DNA from: Chloroflexota bacterium
GTDB taxonomy: Bacteria; Chloroflexota; Anaerolineae; Anaerolineales; UBA11858
Direction: 5' to 3'
NCBI GenBank assembly: GCA_016865865.1
Contig: VGOC01000016.1
Span: 1 to 50,904 of the forward strand
DNA length: 50,904 bases
Part shown: positions 1 through 10,134 of the stretch, piece by piece
Layout: each line of letters starts with the position of its first letter
Numbering within the stretch: position 1 is the stretch's first letter
The notes under the pieces: model-generated
The model's input: only the letters and a program-made list of their open reading frames with translations
The model's database searches: none
Told to the model about the DNA's origin: nothing
Position numbers and translations under genes: made by a program

Positions 1-1203
<1,203 letters not shown>

Positions 1204-1208
1204 GAAAT

Positions 1209-1517
1209 ATGGCTGACCAGAAGATACGTATACGCTTGAAAGCATACGACCATCGTGTATTGGACCAATCTGCCAAGCGCATTGTAGATACGGCTGAGCG
1301 GACTGGCGCACGTGTAGTAGGGCCTGTGCCTTTGCCAACGAAAATCGAACGCTTTGCCGTTCGTCGCTCGACATTCATTGATAAAGACTCGCACGAACAT
1401 TTCGAGATTCGTACTCATAATCGAGTCATTGATGTCGTGGAGCCAGACTCGAAGACTATTGATATGCTTATGCGGTTGAATTTGCCCGCTGGCGTAGATA
1501 TAGAGATAAAGATTTGA
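1209..1517 (+). CDS. rpsJ: 30S ribosomal protein S10
   Basis: S10 is a small-subunit head protein and, in other bacteria, also NusE of antitermination complexes. The 102 residues match the usual length. The start [16 protein letters not shown] and the segment [19 protein letters not shown] are typical of the family. It begins 5 bp after tuf, so the two are probably co-transcribed. It is followed by an unusually long 217-bp spacer before rplC. Confidence 0.98.
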   Translation: MADQKIRIRLKAYDHRVLDQSAKRIVDTAERTGARVVGPVPLPTKIERFAVRRSTFIDKDSHEHFEIRTHNRVIDVVEPDSKTIDMLMRLNLPAGVDIEIKI

Positions 1518-1520
1518 TCG

Positions 1521-1571
1521 GTGAAACGTGATGAGGAAAACGTAATCTGCGCATCACGCATCACGTTTCAC
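1521..1571. repeat. Word-hairpin repeat (AAACGTGATG type) in rpsJ-rplC spacer
   Basis: The 13-base word GTGAAACGTGATG at 1521-1533 returns as its exact reverse complement at 1559-1571, forming a perfect 13-bp stem. The second arm is preceded by an extra partial copy (GCATCACG). Related AAACGT-rich inverted words occur at 18422-18484 and 44505-44532. There is no T-run, so it does not look like a normal terminator. Confidence 0.75.
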
Positions 1572-1604
1572 GTTCTACAAACAACCAAGGCAGCGTAAGA
1601 GTCG

Positions 1605-1642
1605 CTCCAGGCGCAAACCAACTAAGCGTCATTTGCGCTGGA
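1605..1642 (+). promoter_or_regulatory. Candidate structured leader hairpin upstream of rplC
   Basis: TCCAGGCGCAAA at 1606-1617 pairs with TTTGCGCTGGA at 1632-1642, leaving one bulged base, about 90 bases upstream of rplC. Ribosomal operons are often autoregulated through leader RNA structures, and this spacer is long for the operon. No known leader family is recognised here. The regulatory role is inference from position and structure only. Confidence 0.3.
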
Positions 1643-1734
1643 ATGTCTGACTGCGTTGTTCTGGGATGATGCAGCTAAGCCCAAGCTGACAGTCCCTGCA
1701 AGAGAAACTAATCATTGTGTAGGAGAAAACCGAA

Positions 1735-2364
1735 ATGTTGAAAGGGCTTATTGGAAAGAAAATTGGCATGACCCAGATTTTCGATGATGTCGGTGCGTCT
1801 ATTCCGATTACATTAATCGAAGCTGGGCCTTGCTATGTTACCCAGGTGCGCAATGTGGAGCGTGATGGCTATACTGCCGTGCAACTGGGTTTTGGCGAAT
1901 CCAAACCTCGGCGTTTGACAGGTGGTCAATTGGGTCATCTGAAACGCAATGACTTACCGCCTCTTCGACACCTGAGTGAATTTCAGGTAAAGACAGTTGA
2001 TGTCAACGAAGGGGATAAGGTAACGGTAGAGGTGTTTTCAGTCGGCGATCACGTTGATGTGGTCGGTCGCAGCAAGGGTCGCGGCTTTGCGGGAGCTGTG
2101 AAGCGCCACAGCTTTCGCGGCGGCCCAAAGACACACGGCCAATCCGATCGCCATCGTGCTGTTGGTTCCATTGCCGCCACTTCTGGCACCGCGCGCGTTT
2201 TTCCTGGTAAGCGCATGCCTGGACATATGGGCAATAACCGCGTTACCTCACAGAACCTGAAAGTTGTCTTGGTGGATGCCGAGCGAAATCTCATTGGCGT
2301 TCGCGGATCGGTGCCTGGCCCAAAAGACAGCCTGGTAACGATCAAAGAAGCGCGTAAGCAGTAG
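1735..2364 (+). CDS. rplC: 50S ribosomal protein L3
   Basis: L3 is an early assembly protein of the large subunit that reaches toward the peptidyl transferase centre. The 209 residues match the family. The start MLKGLIGKKIGMTQIF and the internal extension GRGFAGAVKRHSF followed by THGQSDRHR are diagnostic. A clear AGGAG precedes the ATG. rplD follows after 19 bp. Confidence 0.98.
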   Translation: MLKGLIGKKIGMTQIFDDVGASIPITLIEAGPCYVTQVRNVERDGYTAVQLGFGESKPRRLTGGQLGHLKRNDLPPLRHLSEFQVKTVDVNEGDKVTVEVFSVGDHVDVVGRSKGRGFAGAVKRHSFRGGPKTHGQSDRHRAVGSIAATSGTARVFPGKRMPGHMGNNRVTSQNLKVVLVDAERNLIGVRGSVPGPKDSLVTIKEARKQ

Positions 2365-2383
2365 AGGCTGGAGCGAGACAATC

Positions 2384-3013
2384 ATGGAAGTAAATGTATT
2401 GAACATGAATGGCAGAAAGGTTTCCACGGTGAATTTGCCTGTGGAAATCTTCGAGGCCTCGATCAATGTTGATTTGATGCACCAGGCTTATGTCCGTCAG
2501 ATGGCGAACGCCCGCCTGGGGACGCATAAAACCAAAACTCGAGGTGAAGTTTCGGGCGGCGGGAAGAAGCCCTGGCGTCAGAAAGGCACTGGCCGCGCCC
2601 GCCAGGGATCTAGCAGATCTCCTGTTTGGGTTGGCGGCGGCAAAGCCCATACTCCCAGACCTCGGAACTATGAAGTCAAAATGCCCCGCAAGATGCGCCT
2701 GGCCGCATTACGTTCAGCGCTATCTGCTAAAGCGGCTGATAACGAAATTGTCGTGGTTGATGAGCTGACGTTGAAAGAGCCAAAAACGAAATTGATGGCC
2801 AAAGCTCTAGGTAAACTCGCCGGAGCTGGCAGCGCGCTGATCGTTATCCCCGAGAAAAACGAAGCGACTGAAATGATCGTGTTATCAGCTCGTAATCTGC
2901 CCAATGCCAAAACCTTATTGGTGAATTACCTCAACATTCGGGATTTAATGAGCTACGACAAACTCATCCTACCTGTTCAGGCGTTGGATGTGCTAGCGGA
3001 GCATTTGGGATAG
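2384..3013 (+). CDS. rplD: 50S ribosomal protein L4
   Basis: L4 lines the peptide exit tunnel and in some bacteria represses the S10 operon. The 209-residue ORF has the expected basic loop GGGKKPWRQKGTGRARQG near residues 60-80. The C-terminal half matches the folded core (DELTLKEPKTK, LIVIPEKNE, LPNAKTLLVNYLNIRDLM). It lies between rplC and rplW in the standard order. No start ambiguity was seen. Confidence 0.98.
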   Translation: MEVNVLNMNGRKVSTVNLPVEIFEASINVDLMHQAYVRQMANARLGTHKTKTRGEVSGGGKKPWRQKGTGRARQGSSRSPVWVGGGKAHTPRPRNYEVKMPRKMRLAALRSALSAKAADNEIVVVDELTLKEPKTKLMAKALGKLAGAGSALIVIPEKNEATEMIVLSARNLPNAKTLLVNYLNIRDLMSYDKLILPVQALDVLAEHLG

Positions 3014-3026
3014 GTGAGAGGCAGCA

Positions 3027-3332
3027 ATGGCTATTAATATCTACAACATCTTGAAGCGGCCCCTGTGGACCGAGAAATCGAGCCACCAATACAAGAAATT
3101 GCATCATTACGCCTTCGAAGTGGATAAGGCCGCAACGAAGACGATGATCAAGGATGCAGTCGAGACGTTGTTCGACGTGAGAGTGCTGCGGGTGAATGTC
3201 ATGGTTCTACCTGCCAAGCGCAGTCGTCGCGCTCTCAGCCGCCGTCTCCTGACGCGTAAAAGCGCTTATAAGAAGGCGGTCGTCACCTTGCATCCTGAAG
3301 ATACCATAGATGCCTTCGAAGGAGTACGGTAA
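3027..3332 (+). CDS. rplW: 50S ribosomal protein L23
   Basis: L23 sits at the exit of the nascent-chain tunnel and is the docking site for trigger factor and SRP. The 101 residues include [14 protein letters not shown] at the start, the family's typical opening, and [11 protein letters not shown]. The basic stretch [22 protein letters not shown] is the rRNA-binding loop. A GAGAGG motif lies upstream of the ATG, and rplB starts 2 bp after the stop. Confidence 0.97.
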   Translation: MAINIYNILKRPLWTEKSSHQYKKLHHYAFEVDKAATKTMIKDAVETLFDVRVLRVNVMVLPAKRSRRALSRRLLTRKSAYKKAVVTLHPEDTIDAFEGVR

Positions 3333-3334
3333 TC

Positions 3335-4171
3335 ATGGCAGTCAAGAAGTATAAGCCGACCACCCCAGGCATGAGGGGCAGGACGGGATACACATTCGAG
3401 GAAATCACCAAGCATGAGCCTGAACGCTCTTTGGTGGTGAAACAAAACCAACGCGGCGGCCGTAATTCCCAGGGACGTATTACCGTTCGGCATCGCGGCG
3501 GCGGTCATAAACGGAAAATCAGAATCATCGATTTCAAGCGCGATAAACGTGGCATCCCTGCTCATGTTGTTGCGATCGAATATGATCCCAACCGCACAGC
3601 CCGTCTGGCGTTGTTGAACTATGCCGATGGCGAGAAGCGCTATATCGTTGCTCCGGTCGGATTGCAGGTTGGCGATACTGTGCATACGGGTCCCGATGTT
3701 GATGTTCATCCGGGCAATAGCATGCCCATCAGCCACATTCCCACCGGCACGATGGTTCATAATATCGAGTTGCAGCCTGGACGGGGCGGTCAGTTAGTGC
3801 GCTCCGCGGGAACGGCGGCGCAATTGCTGGCAAAAGAGGGCAGCTATGCACATGTGCGTCTGCCCTCGGGTGAAATCCGTTTGGTTCACCGCGACTGTTA
3901 TGCGACGATTGGTCAAGTAGGCAATTTGGATCACGGAAGCATAAAACTGGGTAAAGCCGGGCGCAAACGCCATAGAGGTATCCGTCCCACCGTGCGCGGT
4001 ACAGCCATGAACCCCAATGACCACCCTCATGGAGGCGGCGAAGGCCGTTCTCCGGTTGGGATGCCCAGCCCGAAAAGCCCTTGGGGTCAGAAGACCCTCG
4101 GTAAGCGAACCCGCAAAAACAAGCAGACGGACAAATATATCCTTCGTCGCCGAGGAAAGAAGCGACGTTAG
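3335..4171 (+). CDS. rplB: 50S ribosomal protein L2
   Basis: L2 is a core large-subunit protein needed for subunit joining and peptidyl transferase activity. It is 278 residues, a normal length. The N-terminal motif [15 protein letters not shown] and [16 protein letters not shown] are typical. The near-C-terminal [16 protein letters not shown] contains the conserved histidine region near the catalytic centre. The tail is strongly basic. Confidence 0.98.
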   Translation: MAVKKYKPTTPGMRGRTGYTFEEITKHEPERSLVVKQNQRGGRNSQGRITVRHRGGGHKRKIRIIDFKRDKRGIPAHVVAIEYDPNRTARLALLNYADGEKRYIVAPVGLQVGDTVHTGPDVDVHPGNSMPISHIPTGTMVHNIELQPGRGGQLVRSAGTAAQLLAKEGSYAHVRLPSGEIRLVHRDCYATIGQVGNLDHGSIKLGKAGRKRHRGIRPTVRGTAMNPNDHPHGGGEGRSPVGMPSPKSPWGQKTLGKRTRKNKQTDKYILRRRGKKRR

Positions 4172-4270
4172 TCGTCAGATGGTCATGTGGTCGGTTTGTC
4201 TGATAGTCCAATCGAAAGCTGATTGCCAGACTACCGGACAACGAGACTACCAGACTAGGAGACTAAAGTT
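4172..4270. repeat. Word-repeat spacer (GACTACCAGACT type) between rplB and rpsS
   Basis: The 99-bp gap holds a short word repeated in one orientation (GTCAGATGGTCATGTGGTC, then GTCTGATAGTCC) and then in the opposite orientation (CCAGACTACCGGACAAC, GACTACCAGACTAGGAG). The two halves can pair imperfectly. It looks like the other word-hairpin spacers in this window but uses its own word. The last bases provide only a weak AGGAG for rpsS. Confidence 0.6.
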
Positions 4271-4543
4271 ATGTCACGATCACTTAAAAAAGGGCCTTTC
4301 GTTAGCCCGAAACTGTTGAAAAAAGTCGAAGCCATGAACGAAAGTGGCGATAAGAAAGTTATCCGCACCTGGAGCAGGGCAAGCGTGATCTTCCCTCAGA
4401 TGGTTGGTCATACCATTGCCGTGCATGATGGCCGCCGACATATTCCTATCTACATCACTGAGAATATGGTTGGTCATCGCCTGGGCGAATTTGCTCACAC
4501 CCGAACGTACCGCGGGCATGTTGTCGAGAAAAAGCGGAAGTGA
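4271..4543 (+). CDS. rpsS: 30S ribosomal protein S19
   Basis: S19 forms a complex with S13 in the head of the small subunit near the A-site tRNA. The 90 residues begin [11 protein letters not shown] and contain [28 protein letters not shown] (quoted in parts), the family signature. It is the first gene after the word-repeat spacer, so transcription may be modulated here. rplV follows after 8 bp. Confidence 0.98.
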   Translation: MSRSLKKGPFVSPKLLKKVEAMNESGDKKVIRTWSRASVIFPQMVGHTIAVHDGRRHIPIYITENMVGHRLGEFAHTRTYRGHVVEKKRK

Positions 4544-4551
4544 GGTGAATT

Positions 4552-4899
4552 ATGACGCAAGATATTCGTGCTCATCTAAGCGATCTTCAGGCTTCTCCGC
4601 AGAAAGTGCGTTTGGTGGTTGATCTTGTGCGTGGAAAAGAGGCGCTCGAAGCATTGGACATATTGAAGTTCATGCCGAATAAAGCTGCTCAGCCTGTGTC
4701 GAAGCTGATTGCCTCAGCGATGGCAAATGGCGAAGAAAACTTTGGCATCAGCAGGAACGATATGTATGTCCATAGCATCTTCGCAGATCAAGGCCGGACG
4801 CGCAAATGGCGCAAATTTGGCGCCCGAGGTCGTTTCAAACCGTGGCTGCGTCGCTCATCACATGTAACAGTCATCCTCCGTGAGCGAGAAGAAGAATAG
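4552..4899 (+). CDS. rplV: 50S ribosomal protein L22
   Basis: L22 touches all 23S domains and its beta-hairpin lines the exit tunnel. The 115-residue ORF contains LQASPQKVRLVVDLVRGK at the N-terminus and the hairpin region RKWRKFGARGRFKPWLRRSSH. AGGTG precedes the ATG. Order and spacing follow the S10 operon. Confidence 0.98.
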   Translation: MTQDIRAHLSDLQASPQKVRLVVDLVRGKEALEALDILKFMPNKAAQPVSKLIASAMANGEENFGISRNDMYVHSIFADQGRTRKWRKFGARGRFKPWLRRSSHVTVILREREEE

Positions 4900-4919
4900 A
4901 GTAGACGCCAGGAGAGAAT

Positions 4920-5597
4920 ATGGGTCGCAAAGTTAATCCAATAGGTTTTCGTTTAGGAATCAACCGTGTCTGGGACGCGCGTTGGTACGCCGAAGGCGAT
5001 AGTTATGTCGAGCAGTTACATCAAGATATCGCAATCCGTGAGATGATCTTTGGCGCAAATGACAAAGCAGGCGTAGCCCACGTTGACATCGAACGCTATC
5101 CAGGCAAGGTGAGAGTAGTTGTTCATACGGCTAAGCCCGGCGTTTTCATCGGGCGCAAAGGCGCTAATGTGAAACAAGCCCGCACTGACCTGGAAGCGAT
5201 GGTCGGCATGAAGATCGATCTTGATATCAAAGAGATCGAAAATCCCGATTTGGATGCTTATCTGGTGGCGGAGAATATCGCTGGTCAATTAGAGCGCCGT
5301 ATCAGCTACTCCCGTGCGATGAAGCGCGCTGTAAGCCAGGCGATGCGCCAGGGCGCCGAAGGAATCCGTGTTCAGGTGGCTGGACGTTTAGGCGGGGCAG
5401 AAATGGCTCGAACCGTTCACATGCGTGAAGGCCGCGTACCGCGCCAGACCCTGCGCGCTAACATTGACTATGCAATCGCAGAAGCAAACACCACGTATGG
5501 ACGCATCGGAGTCAAAGTGTGGGTCTACAAGGGAGAGGCATTCCCTGAGATCGAAGAAATACCTGAGACAACCGAAGGTGTATACATTAGCGAATAG
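4920..5597 (+). CDS. rpsC: 30S ribosomal protein S3
   Basis: S3 lies at the mRNA entry channel and contributes to helicase action. The 225-residue protein begins MGRKVNPIGFRLG. A KH RNA-binding loop, VFIGRKGANVKQ, lies near residues 76-87, and the C-terminal domain carries GRLGGAEMARTVHMREGRVP. AGGAG precedes the ATG. The length is normal for S3. Confidence 0.98.
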   Translation: MGRKVNPIGFRLGINRVWDARWYAEGDSYVEQLHQDIAIREMIFGANDKAGVAHVDIERYPGKVRVVVHTAKPGVFIGRKGANVKQARTDLEAMVGMKIDLDIKEIENPDLDAYLVAENIAGQLERRISYSRAMKRAVSQAMRQGAEGIRVQVAGRLGGAEMARTVHMREGRVPRQTLRANIDYAIAEANTTYGRIGVKVWVYKGEAFPEIEEIPETTEGVYISE

Positions 5598-5649
5598 ATT
5601 GTCTGAGGCTGATTTGACATCAGCTCAGACAAGAAGAGAGTGATCAACT

Positions 5650-6075
5650 ATGTTGATGCCAAAGCGTGTAAAGTATCGTAAGCAAATGCGCGGTCGGATG
5701 AGGGGCAAAGCCCATCGAGGCGCGGATATCCATTTTGGTGAATATGGGCTTCAAGCCCTGGAACCTGGGTGGGTCTCTGCTCGTCAAATCGAGGCTGCCC
5801 GTCGTGCGATGGTGCGCGCCATGCGCCGCCGCGGCAAAGTCTGGATTCGCATCTTCCCCGATAAACCCATTACCCAACGAGCTGCTGAAAGCCGTATGGG
5901 CAAGGGTAAAGGGTCAGTGGAGTACTGGGCTGCAGTTGTGAAACCCGGCCGAGTTCTGTTCGAGATTGGCGGCGGCATTCCGGAAGATGTGGCTATACAT
6001 GCATTGAAATTAGCCTCATATAAACTGTCTGTAAAATCCAGAATCATCACCAGCGATTCGGTAGCGGGAGGGTAG
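5650..6075 (+). CDS. rplP: 50S ribosomal protein L16
   Basis: L16 organises the A-site region of the large subunit. The 141 residues start [19 protein letters not shown] and include [21 protein letters not shown] and [16 protein letters not shown], all typical. An ATG two codons in (MPKRVK) is possible, but MLMPKR matches the common L16 N-terminus. The rpsC-rplP gap of 52 bp has no other gene. Confidence 0.98.
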   Translation: MLMPKRVKYRKQMRGRMRGKAHRGADIHFGEYGLQALEPGWVSARQIEAARRAMVRAMRRRGKVWIRIFPDKPITQRAAESRMGKGKGSVEYWAAVVKPGRVLFEIGGGIPEDVAIHALKLASYKLSVKSRIITSDSVAGG

Positions 6076-6076
6076 T

Positions 6077-6289
6077 ATGAAAATAGCAGAAATTCGAGGA
6101 CTATCTAGCGACGAAATCCAGGCGCAGATGGATGAGGCTCGTGAAGAAATCATGAACCTCCGCTTTCAGCAGTCCACTGGTGAGCTGGTGGATTACACAA
6201 AACTGCGTCAAATTCGCCGCTCGATCGCCCGCTATCAGACGATCCTCAATGAGCGGGCACGCGAAGCTGCAATGGAAGGTGAAGAATGA
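6077..6289 (+). CDS. rpmC: 50S ribosomal protein L29
   Basis: L29 is a small helical protein next to L23 at the tunnel exit. The 70 residues begin MKIAEIRGLSSDEI and include MNLRFQQSTGELVDYTKLRQIRR, quoted only in part here as the signature LRFQQSTGEL. The stop overlaps the rpsQ start as ATGA, which indicates translational coupling. Confidence 0.96.
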   Translation: MKIAEIRGLSSDEIQAQMDEAREEIMNLRFQQSTGELVDYTKLRQIRRSIARYQTILNERAREAAMEGEE

Positions 6290-6561
6290 ACAATCGTCGT
6301 CGTTTGACAGGAGTTGTCGTTAGCGACAAGATGCAGAAGACGGTTGTCGTCGAAGTAACGCGGACTTATCGTCATCGTCTTTATGGAAAAGTTGTTTCCG
6401 ACAGCAATCGTTTTATGGCCCATGATGAAATGGGTTGCAGGATTGGTGATCAGGTTCGCATTGTGGAGAGCCGCCCTATCTCACGTCACAAGCGTTGGAT
6501 GGTAGAGGAAATTCTCCAGAGTGACGAGACCGCCGTCGAAGTGGAAGAAGCAGAGGCATAG
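6286..6561 (+). CDS. rpsQ: 30S ribosomal protein S17
   Basis: S17 is a primary 16S-binding protein with an OB fold. The 91 residues include [21 protein letters not shown] and [21 protein letters not shown] (family motifs). The C-terminus is an acidic tail, EEAEA. It overlaps rpmC by 4 bp and is followed by rplN after 2 bp. Confidence 0.97.
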   Translation: MNNRRRLTGVVVSDKMQKTVVVEVTRTYRHRLYGKVVSDSNRFMAHDEMGCRIGDQVRIVESRPISRHKRWMVEEILQSDETAVEVEEAEA

Positions 6562-6563
6562 AA

Positions 6564-6935
6564 ATGATCCAGCAAGAATCTCGTCTGAAAATTGCAGATA
6601 ACACAGGCGGACGCGAGTTACTTGTGATCAAAGTTTTGGGTGGGTCGAAGCGCCATTACGGCGGCATAGGCGATGTGGTCGTCGGCGCCGTCAAAGCGGC
6701 TACCCCCCATGGTTCTGTGAAGAAGAGTGATGTAGTGCGCGCTGTGATCGTCCGCACTAAGAAGGGCTGGCGTCGAGAGGATGGTTCTCACATCCGTTTC
6801 GACGACAATGCTGTTGTCATTCTGGATGGCGATAGCCAAAATCCCAAAGGCACACGCATTTTTGGCCCGGTTGCTCGTGAACTCCGCGAAAAAGGCTATA
6901 TGAAAATTGTATCGTTGGCGCCAGAATCTCTCTAG
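6564..6935 (+). CDS. rplN: 50S ribosomal protein L14
   Basis: L14 contacts 16S helix 14 in an inter-subunit bridge. The 123 residues begin [20 protein letters not shown], as in nearly all L14 proteins, and include [14 protein letters not shown] and [13 protein letters not shown]. The length is standard. Confidence 0.98.
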   Translation: MIQQESRLKIADNTGGRELLVIKVLGGSKRHYGGIGDVVVGAVKAATPHGSVKKSDVVRAVIVRTKKGWRREDGSHIRFDDNAVVILDGDSQNPKGTRIFGPVARELREKGYMKIVSLAPESL

Positions 6936-6953
6936 CGTAGTAGGAGCGAAAAA

Positions 6954-7283
6954 GTGAAAGGTAAAATACGAAAAGGCGATACTGTCGAAGTCATCGGCGG
7001 CCGCTCCGAAGATAAGGGCAAGCGAGGCGAGGTTATCAAGGTATACCCCGATAAAAACCGCCTCGCGGTGCAGGGCATCAACATCTGCAAGAAGCATCAG
7101 GGCAAATACCAGACTGGGGGGCGGAGCGTTTCCCCTGGTATTATCGAATTCGAAGCCCCAATGCATGTTTCGAACGTGATGTTGGTATGCCCTTCTTGTA
7201 AAGAGCCTACACGCGTTGGCATCCAACGCGATGAGAATGTCTCTCATCGCGTATGCAAACGCTGCAAAGCGCTGATTGACTGA
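6954..7283 (+). CDS. rplX: 50S ribosomal protein L24 (zinc-ribbon form)
   Basis: L24 is an assembly initiator of the large subunit with a KOW fold. It starts at GTG ([15 protein letters not shown]). The 109 residues carry the KOW region [20 protein letters not shown] and a C-terminal pair CPSC and CKRC, a putative zinc site seen in the longer bacterial L24 form. AGGAG lies upstream of the GTG. Confidence 0.96.
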   Translation: MKGKIRKGDTVEVIGGRSEDKGKRGEVIKVYPDKNRLAVQGINICKKHQGKYQTGGRSVSPGIIEFEAPMHVSNVMLVCPSCKEPTRVGIQRDENVSHRVCKRCKALID

Positions 7284-7302
7284 GGTCGGTGAGAGTGAAA
7301 CA

Positions 7303-7842
7303 ATGAGTATGAAAGAACGTTACGAAGAAATCATTCCGGCCCTGATGAAGTCATTGGATTTGTCGAACGTCATGGAAGTGCCGCGCATCGAAAAAGTTAT
7401 CGTCAATATTGGCGTTGGCGAGGCTTTAGAGAATGCCAAAGCCCTCGAGGCTGCTGTAAACGATATTACAGTCATCACAGGGCAGAAGCCAATCGTGACA
7501 CGCGCCCGAAAGAGCATTGCTGCATTCAAATTGCGCGAAGGGAACCCGATCGGCACGAAAGTGACCCTGCGTGGCGCTCGCATGTGGTCATTCTTGGACC
7601 GCTTGATGAATGTCGCCCTGCCGCGGGTGCGTGACTTCCGTGGAATTTCGCCGAACGCCTTTGACGGTCGTGGAAATTACACCCTGGGCTTACGCGAGCA
7701 ACTCGTTTTCCCAGAAATCGAATACGACAAAATAGATAAAGTTCGAGGCCTGGAAATCAGCATTGTGACATCAGCGAGAACTGATGAAGAGGGTCGCGAG
7801 TTATTGCGAATGCTTGGTATGCCGTTCGGGAAGGAAGGTTAG
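7303..7842 (+). CDS. rplE: 50S ribosomal protein L5
   Basis: L5 binds 5S rRNA and touches the P-site tRNA. I take the ATG at 7303 (MSMKERYEE) rather than the longer ORF start at 7276, because L5 proteins are about 179 residues and begin in this way. Motifs include [26 protein letters not shown] and [15 protein letters not shown]. rpsN begins 3 bp after the stop. Confidence 0.97.
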   Translation: MSMKERYEEIIPALMKSLDLSNVMEVPRIEKVIVNIGVGEALENAKALEAAVNDITVITGQKPIVTRARKSIAAFKLREGNPIGTKVTLRGARMWSFLDRLMNVALPRVRDFRGISPNAFDGRGNYTLGLREQLVFPEIEYDKIDKVRGLEISIVTSARTDEEGRELLRMLGMPFGKEG

Positions 7843-7845
7843 ACA

Positions 7846-8028
7846 ATGGCTAAGACATGTATGGTTATTCGTGAAGACCGACGTAAGTATAAAACTCGCG
7901 TACGGAATCGTTGTAAACAGTGTGGTCGCCCGCGCGGCTATATTCGCCGCTTTGGTTTGTGCCGCATTTGTTTCCGAGAATTAGCGCTAGAGGGAAAGAT
8001 CCCTGGCGTTAGAAAGGCTTCCTGGTAA
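7846..8028 (+). CDS. rpsN: 30S ribosomal protein S14, zinc-binding (type Z)
   Basis: S14 is a head protein of the small subunit. The 60-residue short form has CKQC and CRIC, the four cysteines of the zinc-binding type, within [19 protein letters not shown]. The end PGVRKASW is characteristic. No long zinc-free copy is seen in this window. Confidence 0.98.
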   Translation: MAKTCMVIREDRRKYKTRVRNRCKQCGRPRGYIRRFGLCRICFRELALEGKIPGVRKASW

Positions 8029-8048
8029 TCCGGGCGGAGGGTTTACGA

Positions 8049-8462
8049 ATGAGTGTTAGTGATCCTATTGCCGATATGTTGACTCGAATCCGAAACGCCG
8101 GCATGGCTGGTCAGACAGTGACCGCAATGCCCAGCTCGAAGATGAAGGTTGATATCGCCAAGATCTTGAAAACCGAAGGTTTTATTAAAGACTTCGAAGT
8201 AATGGATGGTGATCGTCCTGGACGAAAAGTGTTGCGCGTGCGCCTGAAATATATTGGTGATCGGCGCGAGCGTCGCCCAGTGTTGACCGGCTTAGAACGA
8301 ATTAGCAAGCCTGGTCGCCGGGTGTATACCGGCAAAAAAGATATCCCCTGGGTGTTGTCTGGTATGGGTATTGCTATCCTGTCCACTTCGAAAGGCCTAA
8401 TGACCGGCCGTGAGGCCCGCAAACAGGGCGTCGGCGGCGAGGTTGTGTGTAAGGTTTGGTAG
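8049..8462 (+). CDS. rpsH: 30S ribosomal protein S8
   Basis: S8 is a central-domain assembly protein and, in E. coli, the translational repressor of the spc operon. The 137 residues begin [17 protein letters not shown] and include the C-terminal [20 protein letters not shown] signature. GGAGG precedes the ATG. rplF starts 13 bp after the stop. Confidence 0.98.
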   Translation: MSVSDPIADMLTRIRNAGMAGQTVTAMPSSKMKVDIAKILKTEGFIKDFEVMDGDRPGRKVLRVRLKYIGDRRERRPVLTGLERISKPGRRVYTGKKDIPWVLSGMGIAILSTSKGLMTGREARKQGVGGEVVCKVW

Positions 8463-8475
8463 TTGGAGGTTTACT

Positions 8476-9021
8476 GTGTCACGAATTGGTCGTTTGCCAG
8501 TGGAAGTGCCGCAGGGTGTTGATGTCAATGTCAAAGGGACGCATGTGCGTGTCAAGGGGCCTAAGGGCCAACTCGAACACACATTCCCTGCCTCTATGAA
8601 AATCACCCTCGAACAAGGTGTGATTACCGTAGAGCGCCCTTCTGACGAAGGTGCACATCGCGCCTTGCACGGTATGACCAGAGCAGTTATCAATAATATG
8701 GTGATCGGCGTGTCTGAAGGCTTCGAGAAAATCTTGGAGATCAATGGCGTCGGTTATCGCGGTGAATTACAGGGTAAAAACCTGGTCCTCAATGTTGGTT
8801 ACTCCCATCCCATCGAGGTCGCGCCTCCTGAAGGCATATCCTTCGATGTAGAGGACCGCAACCGGGTGATTCGTGTGAAAGGCCATGATAAAGCGCTGGT
8901 TGGTCAGGTTGCTGCTGATATCCGAAAAATTCGCCCGCCGGAGCCTTATAAGGGCAAAGGCATCAAATATCAAGACGAGCGAATCCGCCGTAAGGCAGGT
9001 AAAGCTGGTAAGGTGATGTAA
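8476..9021 (+). CDS. rplF: 50S ribosomal protein L6
   Basis: L6 lies near the factor-binding site of the large subunit. I place the start at GTG 8476 ([15 protein letters not shown]), preceded by TTGGAGG. The ORF-track extension to 8410 lies inside rpsH and lacks family similarity. The 181 residues include [18 protein letters not shown] and [17 protein letters not shown], the L6 signature. Confidence 0.97.
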   Translation: MSRIGRLPVEVPQGVDVNVKGTHVRVKGPKGQLEHTFPASMKITLEQGVITVERPSDEGAHRALHGMTRAVINNMVIGVSEGFEKILEINGVGYRGELQGKNLVLNVGYSHPIEVAPPEGISFDVEDRNRVIRVKGHDKALVGQVAADIRKIRPPEPYKGKGIKYQDERIRRKAGKAGKVM

Positions 9022-9023
9022 TT

Positions 9024-9392
9024 ATGGCGAAGATGAAATCTCGTTCTGCTGCTCGAGCTCAACGGCATCGCCGTGTTCGCATAAAAGTTGCGGGAACCCC
9101 TGAAAGACCTCGTTTGAATGTGTTCCGCAGCCTGGGTGATATTTACGCTCAAGTGATAGACGATGAGGCAGGCCGCACCCTGGTATCCGCCTCGACGATC
9201 GATGGCGAGCTTCGTCCCCAGATGAAGAAATTGTCGAAGACAGATCAAGCCAAACTCGTTGGTAAGAAAGTCGCCGAACGAGCGCAGGCAGCAGGGATTA
9301 ACCAAGTTATCTTTGATCGCGGAGGCTATCGTTATATCGGGCGCGTGCGCGCCCTGGCTGATGGCGCTCGCGAAGGTGGCTTGCGGTTCTAG
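9024..9392 (+). CDS. rplR: 50S ribosomal protein L18
   Basis: L18 delivers 5S rRNA to the large subunit with L5. The 122 residues include [21 protein letters not shown] and [23 protein letters not shown] (motif ends given), as in the family. It starts 2 bp after rplF. Confidence 0.98.
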   Translation: MAKMKSRSAARAQRHRRVRIKVAGTPERPRLNVFRSLGDIYAQVIDDEAGRTLVSASTIDGELRPQMKKLSKTDQAKLVGKKVAERAQAAGINQVIFDRGGYRYIGRVRALADGAREGGLRF

Positions 9393-9411
9393 ACCTCTGT
9401 AGGAGAAAGAT

Positions 9412-9948
9412 ATGGCGAACTATCAAGCTGAAAAAGAATTCGACGAACGCGTAATCGAAATCAGACGTGTCGCTGCCGTTGTGAAAGGTGGTCGCCGCTT
9501 TTCTTTTCGCGTGACGAGCGTGATGGGTGACAATGCTGGAAGCGTCGGCGTGGGCACTGGGAAAGCGAATTCAGTTCCCGATGCGATACGGAAAGCGATG
9601 AAGCAAGCCCGTCAGAACATGCGTCGTATTGCTATCTACGACAACACCATTCCCTATGCGGTGGAGGGAAAAGTTGGCGGCGCTCGTGTGCTGCTCAAAC
9701 CCGCCTCCCCTGGTACGGGCGTGATCGCAGCTGGCGGCGTGCGCGCTGTCTTGGAAGCTGCCGGGATACCGAATATTCTGACGAAGTCGCAGGGCAGCAA
9801 TAATGACATCAATGTTGTTTATGCTACGATGGCTGCTTTGGCTCAATTGAAATCCCCCAAGCAGGTAGCTGACGAGCGTGGTATTCCCATGGAACGAGTT
9901 TTACCGTTCTGGAGTAGAGGACAGTATTATGGCGCAAAAGAAGGTTGA
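9412..9948 (+). CDS. rpsE: 30S ribosomal protein S5
   Basis: S5 acts in decoding accuracy and mRNA unwinding. The 178 residues include [18 protein letters not shown], the S5 signature, and [26 protein letters not shown] precedes the ATG. The 3' end overlaps rpmD by 20 bp in another frame, longer than the usual 1-4 bp overlaps of this operon. Confidence 0.97.
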   Translation: MANYQAEKEFDERVIEIRRVAAVVKGGRRFSFRVTSVMGDNAGSVGVGTGKANSVPDAIRKAMKQARQNMRRIAIYDNTIPYAVEGKVGGARVLLKPASPGTGVIAAGGVRAVLEAAGIPNILTKSQGSNNDINVVYATMAALAQLKSPKQVADERGIPMERVLPFWSRGQYYGAKEG

Positions 9949-10126
9949 AGCGAAAACGCTTCGCATAACCCTGATAAAAAGCCCAATCGGTTATTCGGAA
10001 CGCCAGAAGGATACAGTTCGCGCCCTGGGGCTTCGCCGGATCAATCATACTGTTGAACAGAAGGATACTCCTGTGATCCGCGGTATGATTGATAAGGTCA
10101 GCCACCTGGTGCGTGTCGAAGAGTAG
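9929..10126 (+). CDS. rpmD: 50S ribosomal protein L30
   Basis: L30 is a small large-subunit protein. The 65 residues from ATG 9929 ([19 protein letters not shown]) include [18 protein letters not shown] and the end [13 protein letters not shown]. The longer ORF-track start at 9878 lies within rpsE. Translation probably reinitiates inside the end of rpsE because of the 20-bp overlap. Confidence 0.95.
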   Translation: MAQKKVEAKTLRITLIKSPIGYSERQKDTVRALGLRRINHTVEQKDTPVIRGMIDKVSHLVRVEE

Positions 10127-10134
10127 GTGCGACG

